NCBI GenBank assembly: GCA_903868125.1
Contig: CAIPUE010000012.1
Span: 1-34,114, forward strand
Length of the DNA stretch: 34,114 nucleotides
Direction: 5' to 3'
DNA from: an uncultured bacterium
Lineage (GTDB): Bacteria; Cyanobacteriota; Vampirovibrionia; Gastranaerophilales; Gastranaerophilaceae
Shown here: positions 7,903 to 16,266 of the stretch, one piece after another
Layout of the letters: each line of letters opens with the position of its first letter
Position numbering within the stretch: the stretch's first letter is position 1
The notes under the pieces: generated by a model
Database searches by the model: none
What the model saw: only the letters and a program-made list of their open reading frames with translations
Told to the model about the DNA's origin: nothing
Program-made: the position numbers and the translations under genes

Positions 7903-9267
7903 TTATGAAACCAATTTATTTAATTTTTCGATTAATTTTTGTGCTGCCGTTAAAAGCGGGTCTATTGTCGGCGAATATGGAGGTGCGTAGGTCAAATCGT
8001 TTGAGAAAAAGTCATCTACCGTCATCGGACAAAGTAACCCTGTAGTAATCGTATTAATCCTTTTATCGGCGTCTCCGCAACCTATTGCCTGTGCTCCGAG
8101 CAGAATACGGCTTTTTGCATCGGCAATAAGCTTTATCGTAATATTTTTTGCTTCAGGCATATAACCCACCTTGTCGAGTTTGTTTACAATAACAGAAATA
8201 GGCTCAAACCCTAATTTTGTGGCTTGTTTTTCAGTTAGTCCGGTTATTGACATTGTTAATCCGAAATATCTTGTAACCGCCGAACCCAAGACACCCTCAA
8301 AACATTCATCCCCTCCACATATATTGATTGCCGCACAGCGACCTTCCTTGCCCGCAGTCGAGCCAAGCGGAACCCATACCGGCGTTTTTGAAACCAGATT
8401 TATTTCTTCTACGCAATCTCCTGCTGCATAAATATCAGGAATATTCGTTTCCATTTTGGGGCTAACTTTAATTGCACCGGTTTCTCCCAGCTCAATCCCT
8501 GCGTCAACAGCCAGTTCGACATTCGGCTTTACTCCTGTTGCGATAATAACCAAATCGGCATTAAACTCCAGTCCGTTTTGGGTCTTAACTCCTGTTACTT
8601 CATTTTCTCCCAAAAGTTCAACAACAGAATCGGAATTAATTATTTCAACGTTTTCATTATCGCGTTTAAGTATATGGGCTTTTATTAAATCTGAAATATC
8701 GTCATCAAAAATCGACATTATTCTAGGGGCAAATTCAATCATCGTAACTTTTAATCCTTGCTTGACAAACGCCTCTAAAAGCTCAATCCCTATATATCCG
8801 CCACCGACAATTACTGCATGCTTTGATTTTAAAACTTTTTCCTTAATATTAACTCCGTCCTCGATTGTTCTCAGTGTAAAAACATTTTTTAAATCAATAT
8901 TTTTAATCGGAGGAATGAAAGGTCTTGCTCCTGTTGCAATAAGTAATTTATCGTAATCAACATTCGTTTCCTGATTTTTTTCTAAATCAAGCACAATAAT
9001 CTGTTTTGTATCAGGTAAAATTTTTGTAACCCTATTTTTAAGATGAATATGAATATTGTTTTCTTCAAACTCTTTGGGGTCTCGTGCAAAAAGCATTCTG
9101 TAATCATCAAAATTCCCCTCGATAAAGAACGGCAACCCGCAAGCAGAATAAGACACATGAGTGTCCTCAGTATAGACATTAATCTCAGCCTCCGGCTTCA
9201 ATCGTCTTGACTTTGCCGCTGCCTTTGCTCCTGCGGCAACGCCGCCTATGATAACTATTTTTTCCAT
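7903..9267 (-). CDS. FAD-dependent CoA-disulfide reductase / NADH oxidase family protein
   Basis: A pyridine nucleotide-disulfide oxidoreductase of the Nox/CoADR group. The N-terminal FAD motif is GGVAAGAKAA (8-17); the single redox cysteine is C43 in YSACGLPFF, the arrangement of CoA-disulfide reductase (catalytic Cys43 in the S. aureus enzyme) and water-forming NADH oxidases. The NAD motif VGGGYIGIE lies near residue 154, YAAGDC (second FAD contact) near 282, and the C-terminal dimerisation domain follows. Length 454 aa is normal. Likely roles are thiol redox balance or oxygen removal in an anaerobe; sequence alone does not separate the two activities. It lies between clpB and manC on the same strand with gaps of about 80-106 bases, and has its own promoter with the ATG 6 bases after TATAAT. 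Confidence 0.85.
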   Translation of the reverse strand: MEKIVIIGGVAAGAKAAAKSRRLKPEAEINVYTEDTHVSYSACGLPFFIEGNFDDYRMLFARDPKEFEENNIHIHLKNRVTKILPDTKQIIVLDLEKNQETNVDYDKLLIATGARPFIPPIKNIDLKNVFTLRTIEDGVNIKEKVLKSKHAVIVGGGYIGIELLEAFVKQGLKVTMIEFAPRIMSIFDDDISDLIKAHILKRDNENVEIINSDSVVELLGENEVTGVKTQNGLEFNADLVIIATGVKPNVELAVDAGIELGETGAIKVSPKMETNIPDIYAAGDCVEEINLVSKTPVWVPLGSTAGKEGRCAAINICGGDECFEGVLGSAVTRYFGLTMSITGLTEKQATKLGFEPISVIVNKLDKVGYMPEAKNITIKLIADAKSRILLGAQAIGCGDADKRINTITTGLLCPMTVDDFFSNDLTYAPPYSPTIDPLLTAAQKLIEKLNKLVS

Positions 9268-9273
9268 AAGTTG

Positions 9274-9301
9274 ATTATAAGTGATATGAAAAAAAATTCA
9301 A
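9274..9301 (-). promoter_or_regulatory. Promoter of the oxidoreductase gene, leaderless type
   Basis: On the minus strand TTGAAT (9301-9296), a 16-base spacer and a perfect TATAAT (9279-9274) precede the ATG at 9267 by only 6 bases. No ribosome-binding sequence fits in that gap, so transcription would start at or next to the A of the ATG. Confidence 0.6.
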
Positions 9302-9373
9302 TAGCAAAAGCGGAGATTTTCAGGATAAGTGCATTAAAACCGTTTTATCTTTGTCGTGATTGCCGAATGTTTT

Positions 9374-11971
9374 TTATTCTTTTATAAACCTTATTTCTTC
9401 GTCGTCAACATCGACTATTAAACTGTCGCCGCGAGTGAATTTCTGCGACAAAAGCAACTTAGATAAAGGATTTTCGACCAATTGTCTTATTACACGCTTG
9501 AGAGGTCTTGCGCCGTAAATCGGGTTAAATCCACGAGTTGCAAGAAACTCCCTCGCTTCTTCCGTAATCTGCAATGAAATTTCATGTTCTTTTAGTAACC
9601 CCCTCAAATCCTCGACCTGAATGTCCACGATTGAAGATAATTGAGCCAAAGACAAGCCCTTAAAGAAAATTGTTTCATCAATTCTGTTTAAAAATTCCGG
9701 CTTAAATCTTTCTCTCAAAGCAGCCATGACATTTTCTTTGACAGACTCAAAATTTGAACCCGCTACGAGCGTATTTTCTAAAATCAAATCGCTTGCAATG
9801 TTTGAGGTCATAATGATTACGGTATTTTTGAAATCAATCGTGCGCCCCTTTGAATCGGTCAAACGCCCGTCATCAAAGATTTGCAACATAATATTAAACA
9901 CATCAGGGTGCGCTTTTTCGATTTCATCAAAAAGAACAACCGAATAAGGCTTTCTTCTGACTTTTTCGGTCAACTGTCCGCCTTCTTCATACCCGACATA
10001 TCCCGGAGGCGCACCAACAAGTCTTGCAACGTTATGTTTTTCCATATATTCCGTCATATCAATCCTAATAAGCGCATCTTCATCATTGAACAAAAATTCT
10101 GCCAGAGTTTTTGCAAGTTCGGTTTTTCCGACGCCTGTGGGTCCCAAAAAAATAAACGTTCCGATAGGTCGTTTTGGGTCTTTTAATCCGGAACGAGCGC
10201 GCCTAATCGCATCGGAAACTACCTCCACGGCTTCATCTTGACCAATTACACGTTTATGAAGTACATCCTCCATATGTAAAAGTTTTTGCATTTCACTTTC
10301 TATTAAACGATTTACGGGAATTCCCGTCCATTTACTCACAACATTTGCAATGTCTTCTTCGTCAATTTCTTCTTTAAGCATGCGGTTTTCTTTTTCATTT
10401 ACCCCTTCTTTTTTTTGTGCCTGAGTTAACTTTTTTTCAAGCTCAAGAAGTTTACCGTATTTTAGTTCTGCGGCGGTTTGCAAATCTGTAGCTCTTTCAG
10501 CCTCCTCGATTTTTTGCTTAATCTGTTCAATTTCTTCTTTTGTCGAAGCTTCCTCGGTGATAACGCTTTTTTCCTTTGTCCATTGAGTTTTCAAAATATC
10601 AATCTTCTTTTCAAACTCATTTATTTGGTTTGAAATATTTTTAATTTTTTCTTCGACTTCTTCGCCGGATTCCTTTTTAAGTGCTTCGCGCTCGATTTCA
10701 AGCTGAATTTTTTGCCGAAGCATTGTGTCTATTTCTTCAGGCATAGAATCAATTTCAATTCTAAGCGAAGATGCCGCTTCATCAATTAAATCAATTGCCT
10801 TATCAGGCAAAAATCTGTCCGTAATATATCTGTCAGAAAGTTTTGCCGCCTGAATCAGTGCCGAATCTAAAATTCTCACTCCGTGGTGAACCTCGTATTT
10901 TTCTTTAAGCCCGCGCAAAATACTTATCGTGTCCTCAACACTCGGCTCGTTAATCAAAACCGGTTGGAATCGTCTTTCAAGCGCAGGGTCTTTTTCTATG
11001 TATTTTCTGTACTCGTTAATTGTCGTTGCGCCGATTGTTCTAAGCACGCCGCGCGCAAGCATCGGTTTAAGTAAATTCCCCGCATCCATCGACCCCTCAG
11101 TCGCCCCCGCACCCACAACGGTATGAAGTTCATCAATAAACATCACAATCTGACCGCTTGAATTTTCGACCTCTTTTAAAACCGCCTTTAATCGTTCTTC
11201 AAATTCCCCACGATATTTTGCCCCCGCAATCAAAGCCCCCATATCAAGCGCAATAAGTCTCACTTCCTTTAAGCTCTCTGGAACATCCCCTCGGACAATC
11301 CTTTGTGCTAAGCCTTCAACAATAGCGGTCTTTCCCACCCCCGGCTCGCCGATTAAACAAGGGTTGTTTTTAGTTCTTCTATTCAAAACCTGAATAATTC
11401 TTCTAACCTCCTCGTCACGACCTATTACGGGGTCTAACTTCCCTTTTTTGGCTAAATCGGTCAAATCCGTCGAATATTTTTCCAACGCCTTGTACATTTC
11501 TTCTGCATCTTTATTATCCACTTTTTTATTACCTCTTATTTTCTTCATAGCTTTTAAAACCGAATTTGTATTAACATTAAAATCCAAAAATAATTTTTGT
11601 ATATTGTGATTTATTTTTGTCATTGCAAGCAAAATATGTTCAATACTTATAAAATCATCTTTCAATTCTTTTGATTGTACATCAGCTATGTCGAGAAGTT
11701 CGTTTGTAGCTTGTGAAAGATACATTTGCTGAGTATTTATAGGTCCGGATATTGTAGGTAAATCCCTAATCTCCCCCACAACCTTATCAATAAAATCCTG
11801 AGTTAAAAGTTTCAGTTCTTTTAAATAATCCCCTGCAACGCCATCCACATCTTTAATCATAGCCATAAGAATATGCTCAGGCTGCATCTCAAAATTCTTG
11901 TATGAAGACATAATATTTTGAGCAGAAGCCAAAATTTCTTGAGAATAATTTGTAAATTTATTAAAATCCAT
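9374..11971 (-). CDS. clpB: ATP-dependent chaperone ClpB
   Basis: ClpB is a cytosolic hexameric AAA+ disaggregase that rescues aggregated proteins with DnaK. Visible parts in order: N-domain (about 1-145, with two Clp_N repeats around PEHILMAM and IEHILLAM), AAA-1 with Walker A GEPGVGKT (208-215) and Walker B FIDELH, a long charged coiled-coil middle domain (about 400-530) that distinguishes ClpB from ClpA/ClpC, AAA-2 with GPTGVGKT near 605, and the D2-small domain ending IRFIKE. Length 865 aa matches the family. I place the start at the ATG at 11971, which has TTGAGG just upstream; a GTG 15 bases further up would add five residues and destroy that site. The leader contains a hairpin element also present at 22327-22380. 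No CIRCE element is visible. Confidence 0.95.
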   Translation of the reverse strand: MDFNKFTNYSQEILASAQNIMSSYKNFEMQPEHILMAMIKDVDGVAGDYLKELKLLTQDFIDKVVGEIRDLPTISGPINTQQMYLSQATNELLDIADVQSKELKDDFISIEHILLAMTKINHNIQKLFLDFNVNTNSVLKAMKKIRGNKKVDNKDAEEMYKALEKYSTDLTDLAKKGKLDPVIGRDEEVRRIIQVLNRRTKNNPCLIGEPGVGKTAIVEGLAQRIVRGDVPESLKEVRLIALDMGALIAGAKYRGEFEERLKAVLKEVENSSGQIVMFIDELHTVVGAGATEGSMDAGNLLKPMLARGVLRTIGATTINEYRKYIEKDPALERRFQPVLINEPSVEDTISILRGLKEKYEVHHGVRILDSALIQAAKLSDRYITDRFLPDKAIDLIDEAASSLRIEIDSMPEEIDTMLRQKIQLEIEREALKKESGEEVEEKIKNISNQINEFEKKIDILKTQWTKEKSVITEEASTKEEIEQIKQKIEEAERATDLQTAAELKYGKLLELEKKLTQAQKKEGVNEKENRMLKEEIDEEDIANVVSKWTGIPVNRLIESEMQKLLHMEDVLHKRVIGQDEAVEVVSDAIRRARSGLKDPKRPIGTFIFLGPTGVGKTELAKTLAEFLFNDEDALIRIDMTEYMEKHNVARLVGAPPGYVGYEEGGQLTEKVRRKPYSVVLFDEIEKAHPDVFNIMLQIFDDGRLTDSKGRTIDFKNTVIIMTSNIASDLILENTLVAGSNFESVKENVMAALRERFKPEFLNRIDETIFFKGLSLAQLSSIVDIQVEDLRGLLKEHEISLQITEEAREFLATRGFNPIYGARPLKRVIRQLVENPLSKLLLSQKFTRGDSLIVDVDDEEIRFIKE

Positions 11972-11977
11972 ATTTTG

Positions 11978-12032
11978 CCTCAACACGAATTTTTTCGTAT
12001 TCGCGCCTTTACTTATTTTTTTAAATTACTAC
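11978..12032 (-). repeat. clpB leader element, copy 1 of a dispersed 55-bp element
   Basis: Bases 12004-12032 (29 nt) and 11978-11989 (12 nt) are identical to 22352-22380 and 22327-22338. The middle differs but keeps a small hairpin: here CGAAT/ATTCG, in the other copy CGAAA/TTTCG, a paired substitution. On the minus strand the element ends in GTGTTGAGG, which supplies the clpB ribosome-binding site. It is either a conserved 5' UTR element or a mobile repeat that lends a Shine-Dalgarno sequence. Confidence 0.65.
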
Positions 12033-12119
12033 ACTCACACTTTTATTTTAAGGGTCTTTTTTCAAAAATCATTAAATTTTTATTTTTTATTAATATTCTT
12101 TAAGCACAAAACTTATTTA

Positions 12120-12128
12120 TGCTAAAAT
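12120..12128 (+). promoter_or_regulatory. Extended -10 of mnmA, leaderless type
   Basis: TGCTAAAAT ends 7 bases before the mnmA ATG at 12136. The intervening bases are A/T only with no Shine-Dalgarno sequence. The rest of the 164-base clpB-mnmA gap is AT-rich and otherwise holds the clpB leader element. Confidence 0.55.
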
Positions 12129-12135
12129 AATAATT

Positions 12136-13227
12136 ATGCGTATATTAGTAGGTATGTCAGGCGGTGTCGATTCATCAGTGGCGGCGCTTTTATTAAAAGA
12201 ACAAGGTCATGAAGTTATAGGTGCAATCATGTCTATTTGGAGTGAAGAAAAACACGAAAGGCTTGCGCCTTCTGTTAATACAAACTCCTGCAAAGACGCA
12301 TGTTACGGTCCAAACGAAAAAGAAGATATTGAGGAAGCGAGAAAAATAGCCGAAAAAATCGGGATTCCATTCCATGTTTTTGACTGCTCAAAAGAATACG
12401 AACAAATAGTTTTGGAAAATTTCAAAGAGGAATACCTCTCCGGAAGAACCCCAAACCCTTGTGTCCGCTGTAACAGTCTAATAAAATTCGACGTTTTACC
12501 TTTTTTGGCAAAACAATCAGGACTTAAGTTTGATAAATTTGCAACAGGTCATTACGCAAGAGTCGAATTTGACGGGCAAAACAATCGCTACATCCTTAAA
12601 AAAGGAATAAACCCGAAAAAAGACCAAAGTTATTTTTTGTATAAGTTAAGACAAAATCAGCTTGCAAATATTTTAATGCCTTTGGGTGGATATGAAAAAA
12701 CGAAAATCAGAGAAATCGCTCAAAATGGCAAGTTAGAAGTTTACGACAAGCCAGACAGTCAGGATTTTTACTCGGGTGATTACAACGAGCTTTTGGAAGT
12801 CAAACCTCAAATTGGCAATATTGTTGACAAATCAGGAAAGATTTTAGGTAAGCACGAGGGAATTTGGAATTATACAATCGGGCAGAGAAAAGGGCTGGGG
12901 ATTGCTCATACAAGCCCTTTATACGTAATTGATTTAAACAAAGACCTCAACGAAGTAGTAGTAGGCGAAGCCGATGAGACTTTCAAAAGTTCGCTTGTGG
13001 CTGTTGATTTAAATTGGGTTTCAATCGCAGGACTTGATAAAAAAACAAAGGCAACTGCAAAAGTCCGTTCCTCGCAAACGCCTGTAGATGTAACGTTAAA
13101 ACCAGATGGCGGAAGTATTTTAGTTGAGTTTGACGATATGCAAAAAGCCTTAACAAAGGGACAATCTGTAGTTTTTTATCAGGATGATATTTTGCTCGGC
13201 GGAGGGATTATTGATGACGTCAATTGA
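12136..13227 (+). CDS. mnmA: tRNA-specific 2-thiouridylase, variant form
   Basis: MnmA adenylates and thiolates U34 of tRNAs for Lys, Glu and Gln in the cytosol. The PP-loop GMSGGVDSS is at 6-14, TGHYARV near 137, KDQSYFLY at 162-169, and a C-terminal beta-barrel follows IGQRKGLGI. The first catalytic cysteine lies in NPCVRCN (C109, C112), so there is a CxxC. The second catalytic cysteine, normally in an SxGICFIGE-like motif, is absent: the site reads DSQDFYSGD (207-215) with Tyr212 in that place. Additional cysteines occur at C52, C56 (CKDAC) and C84. I believe similar forms occur in anaerobes, where CxxC-type enzymes may hold an Fe-S cluster. The gene overlaps the following E1-like gene by 14 bases, so the two are co-translated. 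Confidence 0.88.
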   Translation: MRILVGMSGGVDSSVAALLLKEQGHEVIGAIMSIWSEEKHERLAPSVNTNSCKDACYGPNEKEDIEEARKIAEKIGIPFHVFDCSKEYEQIVLENFKEEYLSGRTPNPCVRCNSLIKFDVLPFLAKQSGLKFDKFATGHYARVEFDGQNNRYILKKGINPKKDQSYFLYKLRQNQLANILMPLGGYEKTKIREIAQNGKLEVYDKPDSQDFYSGDYNELLEVKPQIGNIVDKSGKILGKHEGIWNYTIGQRKGLGIAHTSPLYVIDLNKDLNEVVVGEADETFKSSLVAVDLNWVSIAGLDKKTKATAKVRSSQTPVDVTLKPDGGSILVEFDDMQKALTKGQSVVFYQDDILLGGGIIDDVN

Positions 13228-14050
13228 GCAAGTAAAAAGGGGAAAGCAAAAAGCAAACAAAACCCACAAAGCCGTTCACCGTTTACCGTTTACCGTTTAC
13301 CCGTCCTCTCATCTCTCACCTCTCACCTCTCACCAATTACAACGTTACAATCGAAACATGCTTATTGAACAAATCGGCGAGGAGGGGCAAAAAAAGCTTT
13401 CTCAGGCGAAAGTGCTTGTTTGTGGTGCGGGCGGGCTTGGCTCAACAGTTTTGACATCTCTTGCAAGTGTCGGAATCGGCACAATCGGGATTGTTGATAA
13501 TGATGTCTTGGAACTGTCAAATTTGAACCGTCAATATATCCATAAATTTGAAAACATAGGGAAAATCAAGGTCGAAAGTGCTAAAAAATGGATAAACGAA
13601 TTTAATCCTGAAATTGTTGTAAATACTTATCAAATAAGGCTGGATGAAAATAATTATCAAGATATCGTGAAAGATTACGATTTGATTATGGATTGTTTCG
13701 ATAGCTTTAAATCAAAATTTTTGTTAAATAAAATCGCGATAGAAACCGGAAAAACGTTAATCCATGGCGGGGTAACAGAATTTTTCGGACAGGTTACAAC
13801 GATTATTCCTCACAAAACTGCTTGCTTGAACTGCATTTTGCCGCAAGAAGATGCTTATGTTATTAAAGGGGTCTTGAGTCCTGCGGTTTCTGTAATTGCC
13901 TCAATCGAAACGATGGAAGCGGTCAAGGTAATTTTAAATATAGGCGAAAGGCTTGAGAATAAGTTTTTGAGCTATGACGGATTAAATATGAAATTTAAAA
14001 CGATTAACCTTGCAAGAAATCCCGATTGCATTTTGTGTTCTGAGAAATAA
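13214..14050 (+). CDS. ThiF/MoeB/HesA-family E1-like adenylyltransferase
   Basis: E1-like enzymes adenylate the C-terminal glycine of ubiquitin-like sulfur carriers (ThiS, MoaD, TtuB) for thiamine, molybdopterin or tRNA thiolation. Visible are the conserved entry RYNRNMLIEQIGEEGQ (44-59), the ATP loop GAGGLG (71-76), NLNRQYIH, and two zinc CxxC pairs (CLNC and CILC). No extra catalytic cysteine or rhodanese domain is seen, so it is MoeB-like in build. I start at the ATG at 13214 because GGAGGG lies 7 bases upstream and the gene then overlaps mnmA by 14 bases. Residues 7-40 are encoded by repeat DNA inserted between MTSIEQ and the conserved core. The overlap with mnmA suggests a link to sulfur transfer; molybdopterin or thiamine roles remain possible. 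Confidence 0.8.
   Translation: MTSIEQVKRGKQKANKTHKAVHRLPFTVYPSSHLSPLTSHQLQRYNRNMLIEQIGEEGQKKLSQAKVLVCGAGGLGSTVLTSLASVGIGTIGIVDNDVLELSNLNRQYIHKFENIGKIKVESAKKWINEFNPEIVVNTYQIRLDENNYQDIVKDYDLIMDCFDSFKSKFLLNKIAIETGKTLIHGGVTEFFGQVTTIIPHKTACLNCILPQEDAYVIKGVLSPAVSVIASIETMEAVKVILNIGERLENKFLSYDGLNMKFKTINLARNPDCILCSEK
13232..13333 (+). repeat. 102-bp in-frame repeat insertion in the E1-like gene
   Basis: The segment holds an A/G-rich block like those at 32800 and 21318 (AAGTAAAAAGGGGAAAG), four heptamers GTTYACC (13274-13301) and four heptamers TCTCAYC (13307-13334). CAA flanks both sides (13229-13231 and 13334-13336), compatible with a 3-base duplication. The length is 34 codons, without a stop, so the reading frame survives. 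Confidence 0.7.
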
Positions 14051-14079
14051 TGAGCAGTTAAAAATTAGATTTAGACAGA

Positions 14080-14331
14080 TTAGTTGTACCTATCTGCGTC
14101 TATTTTCCTATCTTTTCCTTGGTATCTTTTATTACCTGATTGCCATCTTGTTTCTTGGATTTTGTTCAATTCGTTTTTCCCTCTGGTGACTTTATTTATG
14201 AACTTATTAGGGAGTTGCTTTTCTAATAATACAAGTTCAGTCTGAATTATTGACTTTGCTAATTGTCCTCTTTGACTTTGATTCCCAAAATAAATAGTCG
14301 AAGTTGTATTAAAATTTAATCTCACATTCAT
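14080..14331 (-). CDS. Small basic protein with N-terminal FG tag, unknown function
   Basis: An 83-residue polar, lysine/arginine-rich protein with no hydrophobic segment or signal peptide. The start MNVRLNFNTTSTIYFGN has an aromatic-glycine tag like the NVSFGS and NVTFSG tags of the proteins encoded at 18590 and 19662. AGGAG lies 12 bases before the ATG and TATAAT just above that, which supports a real gene. It is downstream of the duplicated membrane-protein cassette on the same strand, separated by 130 bases of AT-rich DNA. I do not recognise a family. Confidence 0.55.
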   Translation of the reverse strand: MNVRLNFNTTSTIYFGNQSQRGQLAKSIIQTELVLLEKQLPNKFINKVTRGKNELNKIQETRWQSGNKRYQGKDRKIDADRYN

Positions 14332-14461
14332 TATTTCACTAAACTCCTATTATAATTTTCATCTGATTAAAAACAACTAAAAGCAAAAAAGTGCTTAAAT
14401 AATCATAAATATTAAATAATGTAAATTACTATAGATGATACGGAATAATTCCAAAACATAC

Positions 14462-15073
14462 TTAAATTTTCAGTAAACCGCGGTTTACAAGATAAGAGTC
14501 CATGCCTGAGATAAGGTGTGCATTTAAAGTTGCCTTCTTTTGTATTTTTTCTTGAGCAATGCTGTTTTTTTGCTGATTGGCACCGATGTGGTTTCTGATG
14601 ATGGGCGTAATCGCGTTACAAGAAACGACAGAGCCGACACTTGCAGCAATCATATCCATACCTCCTTTGAATTGGTCATAGACATCGTGGAATTGTTTAT
14701 CTTCTTTGAATGTTTTACCCAAATTTGTGGACATATCACCCATTTTTATGCTTTTTGTGGCAACAAAATCCCTTATGGCTTTTGTGGACCATTTACCCGT
14801 TGAAACGAGTTTTCCTGAAATATTTTTCAATGAGTTTGTGATTAAATAAAACGTTAGAACATTTAATGCCCCATCGGCGATTTCTTGTGGGATTAGAAAT
14901 TTTTTCTGGTCGGATGGGATTTTGTCGTTAATCATGATTGCCGCAACCTGAGACAAGGAGGCAGTAATCCACGTTACAACGCCTGCATGGACAATCATTT
15001 TGCCCGATTCTTGACCGTATTTTTCGTATACGGTATTTTTTAAACTATTCCAGAGGGTGCTAGGATTTTTCAT
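14462..15073 (-). CDS. Unknown membrane-associated protein, family B copy 1
   Basis: A 203-residue protein closely related to the 219-residue product encoded at 15607-16266. Shared blocks are WxSLKN near the N-terminus, GKMIVHAG followed by a hydrophobic segment, NDKIP, QKKFLIPQEIAD, STGKWS and a second hydrophobic stretch ending in a TPI motif before GANQQK. I place the start at the ATG at 15073, which aligns exactly with copy 2 and follows GAGGGGGGAAG; a GTG/ATG start 15 bases upstream is less likely. It overlaps family A copy 1 by 14 bases. Function unknown; the hydrophobic pairs suggest a membrane protein without a cleavable signal peptide. Confidence 0.75.
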   Translation of the reverse strand: MKNPSTLWNSLKNTVYEKYGQESGKMIVHAGVVTWITASLSQVAAIMINDKIPSDQKKFLIPQEIADGALNVLTFYLITNSLKNISGKLVSTGKWSTKAIRDFVATKSIKMGDMSTNLGKTFKEDKQFHDVYDQFKGGMDMIAASVGSVVSCNAITPIIRNHIGANQQKNSIAQEKIQKKATLNAHLISGMDSYLVNRGLLKI

Positions 15074-15578
15074 TTCTTCCCCCCTCAAATTTTTTGGTAA
15101 AATGGTTAGTTAAAAAGTTTGTGAGCGGTGCATCAATAGCAAAATTTGTTATAATTAAGCCAAAAACTGCCAACAACATGCCCATTGCATTTTGGTATTG
15201 CTTATAGGCGTAAGTCATTTTAGGCGGAGCTTTTGAGGGAGTAAAAAAGTTTTTAAGTTGCCTATTTTCCACACTTTCAAGTTCCGAGTATTTCTTTGTA
15301 AGGTGGATAAAACCTGCTCGAACCGCAACACCTGTGATTATTCCTGAAATGGTTTTCCCCAGTGTTCTTGCACAGGAAATTATTCTTGTTTTTTCATCCA
15401 CTTCTTTGTTATATAGGTCAATAAAAGGCTGGGATGCAAGTGCGCTAATCCCTATAATCAACCTGTTTTCCGGAGTCGAAATATTTTTTCCGAACCAGTT
15501 AATAAATTTTTCGCCACGTCCACCGTTGAACTCACGCTTGGGGATTTTGCTGACGATTTTTTCTGTAATATTTATCAT
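15060..15578 (-). CDS. Unknown membrane-associated protein, family A copy 1
   Basis: A 172-residue paralogue of the protein at 16259-16861. The signature shared almost unchanged is QPF-x-DLYNKEVDEKTR-x-ISCART (about 50-72), placed between two hydrophobic stretches; the C-terminal part shares FFTPS, QYQN and NF-x-IDAPLT-x-FLT. It is shorter than copy 2 by about 20-25 residues before FFTPS. It has its own promoter (TGGTAAAAT 6 bases before the ATG) despite lying in the cassette, and overlaps family B copy 1 by 14 bases. No known family is recognised; role in the membrane is inferred from hydrophobicity only. Confidence 0.75.
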   Translation of the reverse strand: MINITEKIVSKIPKREFNGGRGEKFINWFGKNISTPENRLIIGISALASQPFIDLYNKEVDEKTRIISCARTLGKTISGIITGVAVRAGFIHLTKKYSELESVENRQLKNFFTPSKAPPKMTYAYKQYQNAMGMLLAVFGLIITNFAIDAPLTNFLTNHFTKKFEGGRNEKS

Positions 15579-15584
15579 TAAAAT

Positions 15585-15593
15585 ATTTTACCA
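15585..15593 (-). promoter_or_regulatory. Extended -10 of family A copy 1, leaderless type
   Basis: On the minus strand TGGTAAAAT (15593-15585) is followed by six bases and the ATG at 15578. No ribosome-binding sequence is present. It lies in the 28-base gap after family B copy 2, so the duplicated pair can be transcribed independently. Confidence 0.5.
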
Positions 15594-15606
15594 TGGTTAT
15601 AAATAC

Positions 15607-16266
15607 TTAAATTTTCATCTGAGCGTTTGTACTTGTTTTTGTGGCATTTAGGCTTACCTGCTTTTTATAATCGTCCATCCCGAATCTGTTTTGAGCCGGT
15701 AAAACGATTGGCGCAGGAGACATTGCATCAAGTTTACCTTTTTCGTTTGCAATGTATGCTTTTTGACGGTTGGCACCAAATTTATTTCGTGCAATAGGAG
15801 TTAGAATATTGCTTGAAATGATAGAACCAATGGTTGTGGTAATCATCGCCACCCCATTTTTAAAGGGCTGATAAGCTTTGTGAAAATCTTCACTCTTTCC
15901 AAACGTTGTTTCTAAATTAACTGAGTAATCACCCAATTTTATATTTTTGCCTTGAATAAAGTTTTTTATAGCTTTATTTGACCATTTGCCTGTTGAAACA
16001 AATTTTTGACCCATATCCTTCAGAGCTTTAGTGACAATATAAAAAGAGGCGACATTAACTACAGCATCTGCAATTTCTTGCGGGATTAAAAATTTCTTTT
16101 GCTCAGGAGGAATTTTATCGTTAAAAACTATAACAGAAATTTGTGCTAAAGATGAAAGGAACCAAGATAAAGCTCCGGCATGAACAATCATTTTTCCTGC
16201 ATCTTTGCTGTAGTTCTGAAAAATATTATTTTTTAAAGATTGCCACATGTTACCAATATTAGCCAT
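15607..16266 (-). CDS. Unknown membrane-associated protein, family B copy 2
   Basis: A 219-residue protein with hydrophobic segments at about 27-50, 72-88 and 138-158 separated by lysine-rich loops. NDKIPPEQKKFLIPQEIAD lies between the first two; the third ends in SSNILTPIARNKFGA. AAAGGAGG stands six bases before the ATG, and the gene overlaps family A copy 2 by 8 bases, so the pair is translationally coupled. Compared with copy 1 it has a longer polar C-terminal tail. The central loop aligns weakly with that of family A (N-x-x-I/V ... E-x-K/R ... I/V-A), so A and B may be ancient paralogues. Function unknown. Confidence 0.75.
   Translation of the reverse strand: MANIGNMWQSLKNNIFQNYSKDAGKMIVHAGALSWFLSSLAQISVIVFNDKIPPEQKKFLIPQEIADAVVNVASFYIVTKALKDMGQKFVSTGKWSNKAIKNFIQGKNIKLGDYSVNLETTFGKSEDFHKAYQPFKNGVAMITTTIGSIISSNILTPIARNKFGANRQKAYIANEKGKLDAMSPAPIVLPAQNRFGMDDYKKQVSLNATKTSTNAQMKI

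Noticed and set aside
8456-8956. A 166-codon plus-strand open frame opposite the oxidoreductase gene
   Set aside because: It is antisense to well-conserved FAD/NAD-binding coding sequence, has low-complexity serine/threonine/proline-rich content and no ribosome site.
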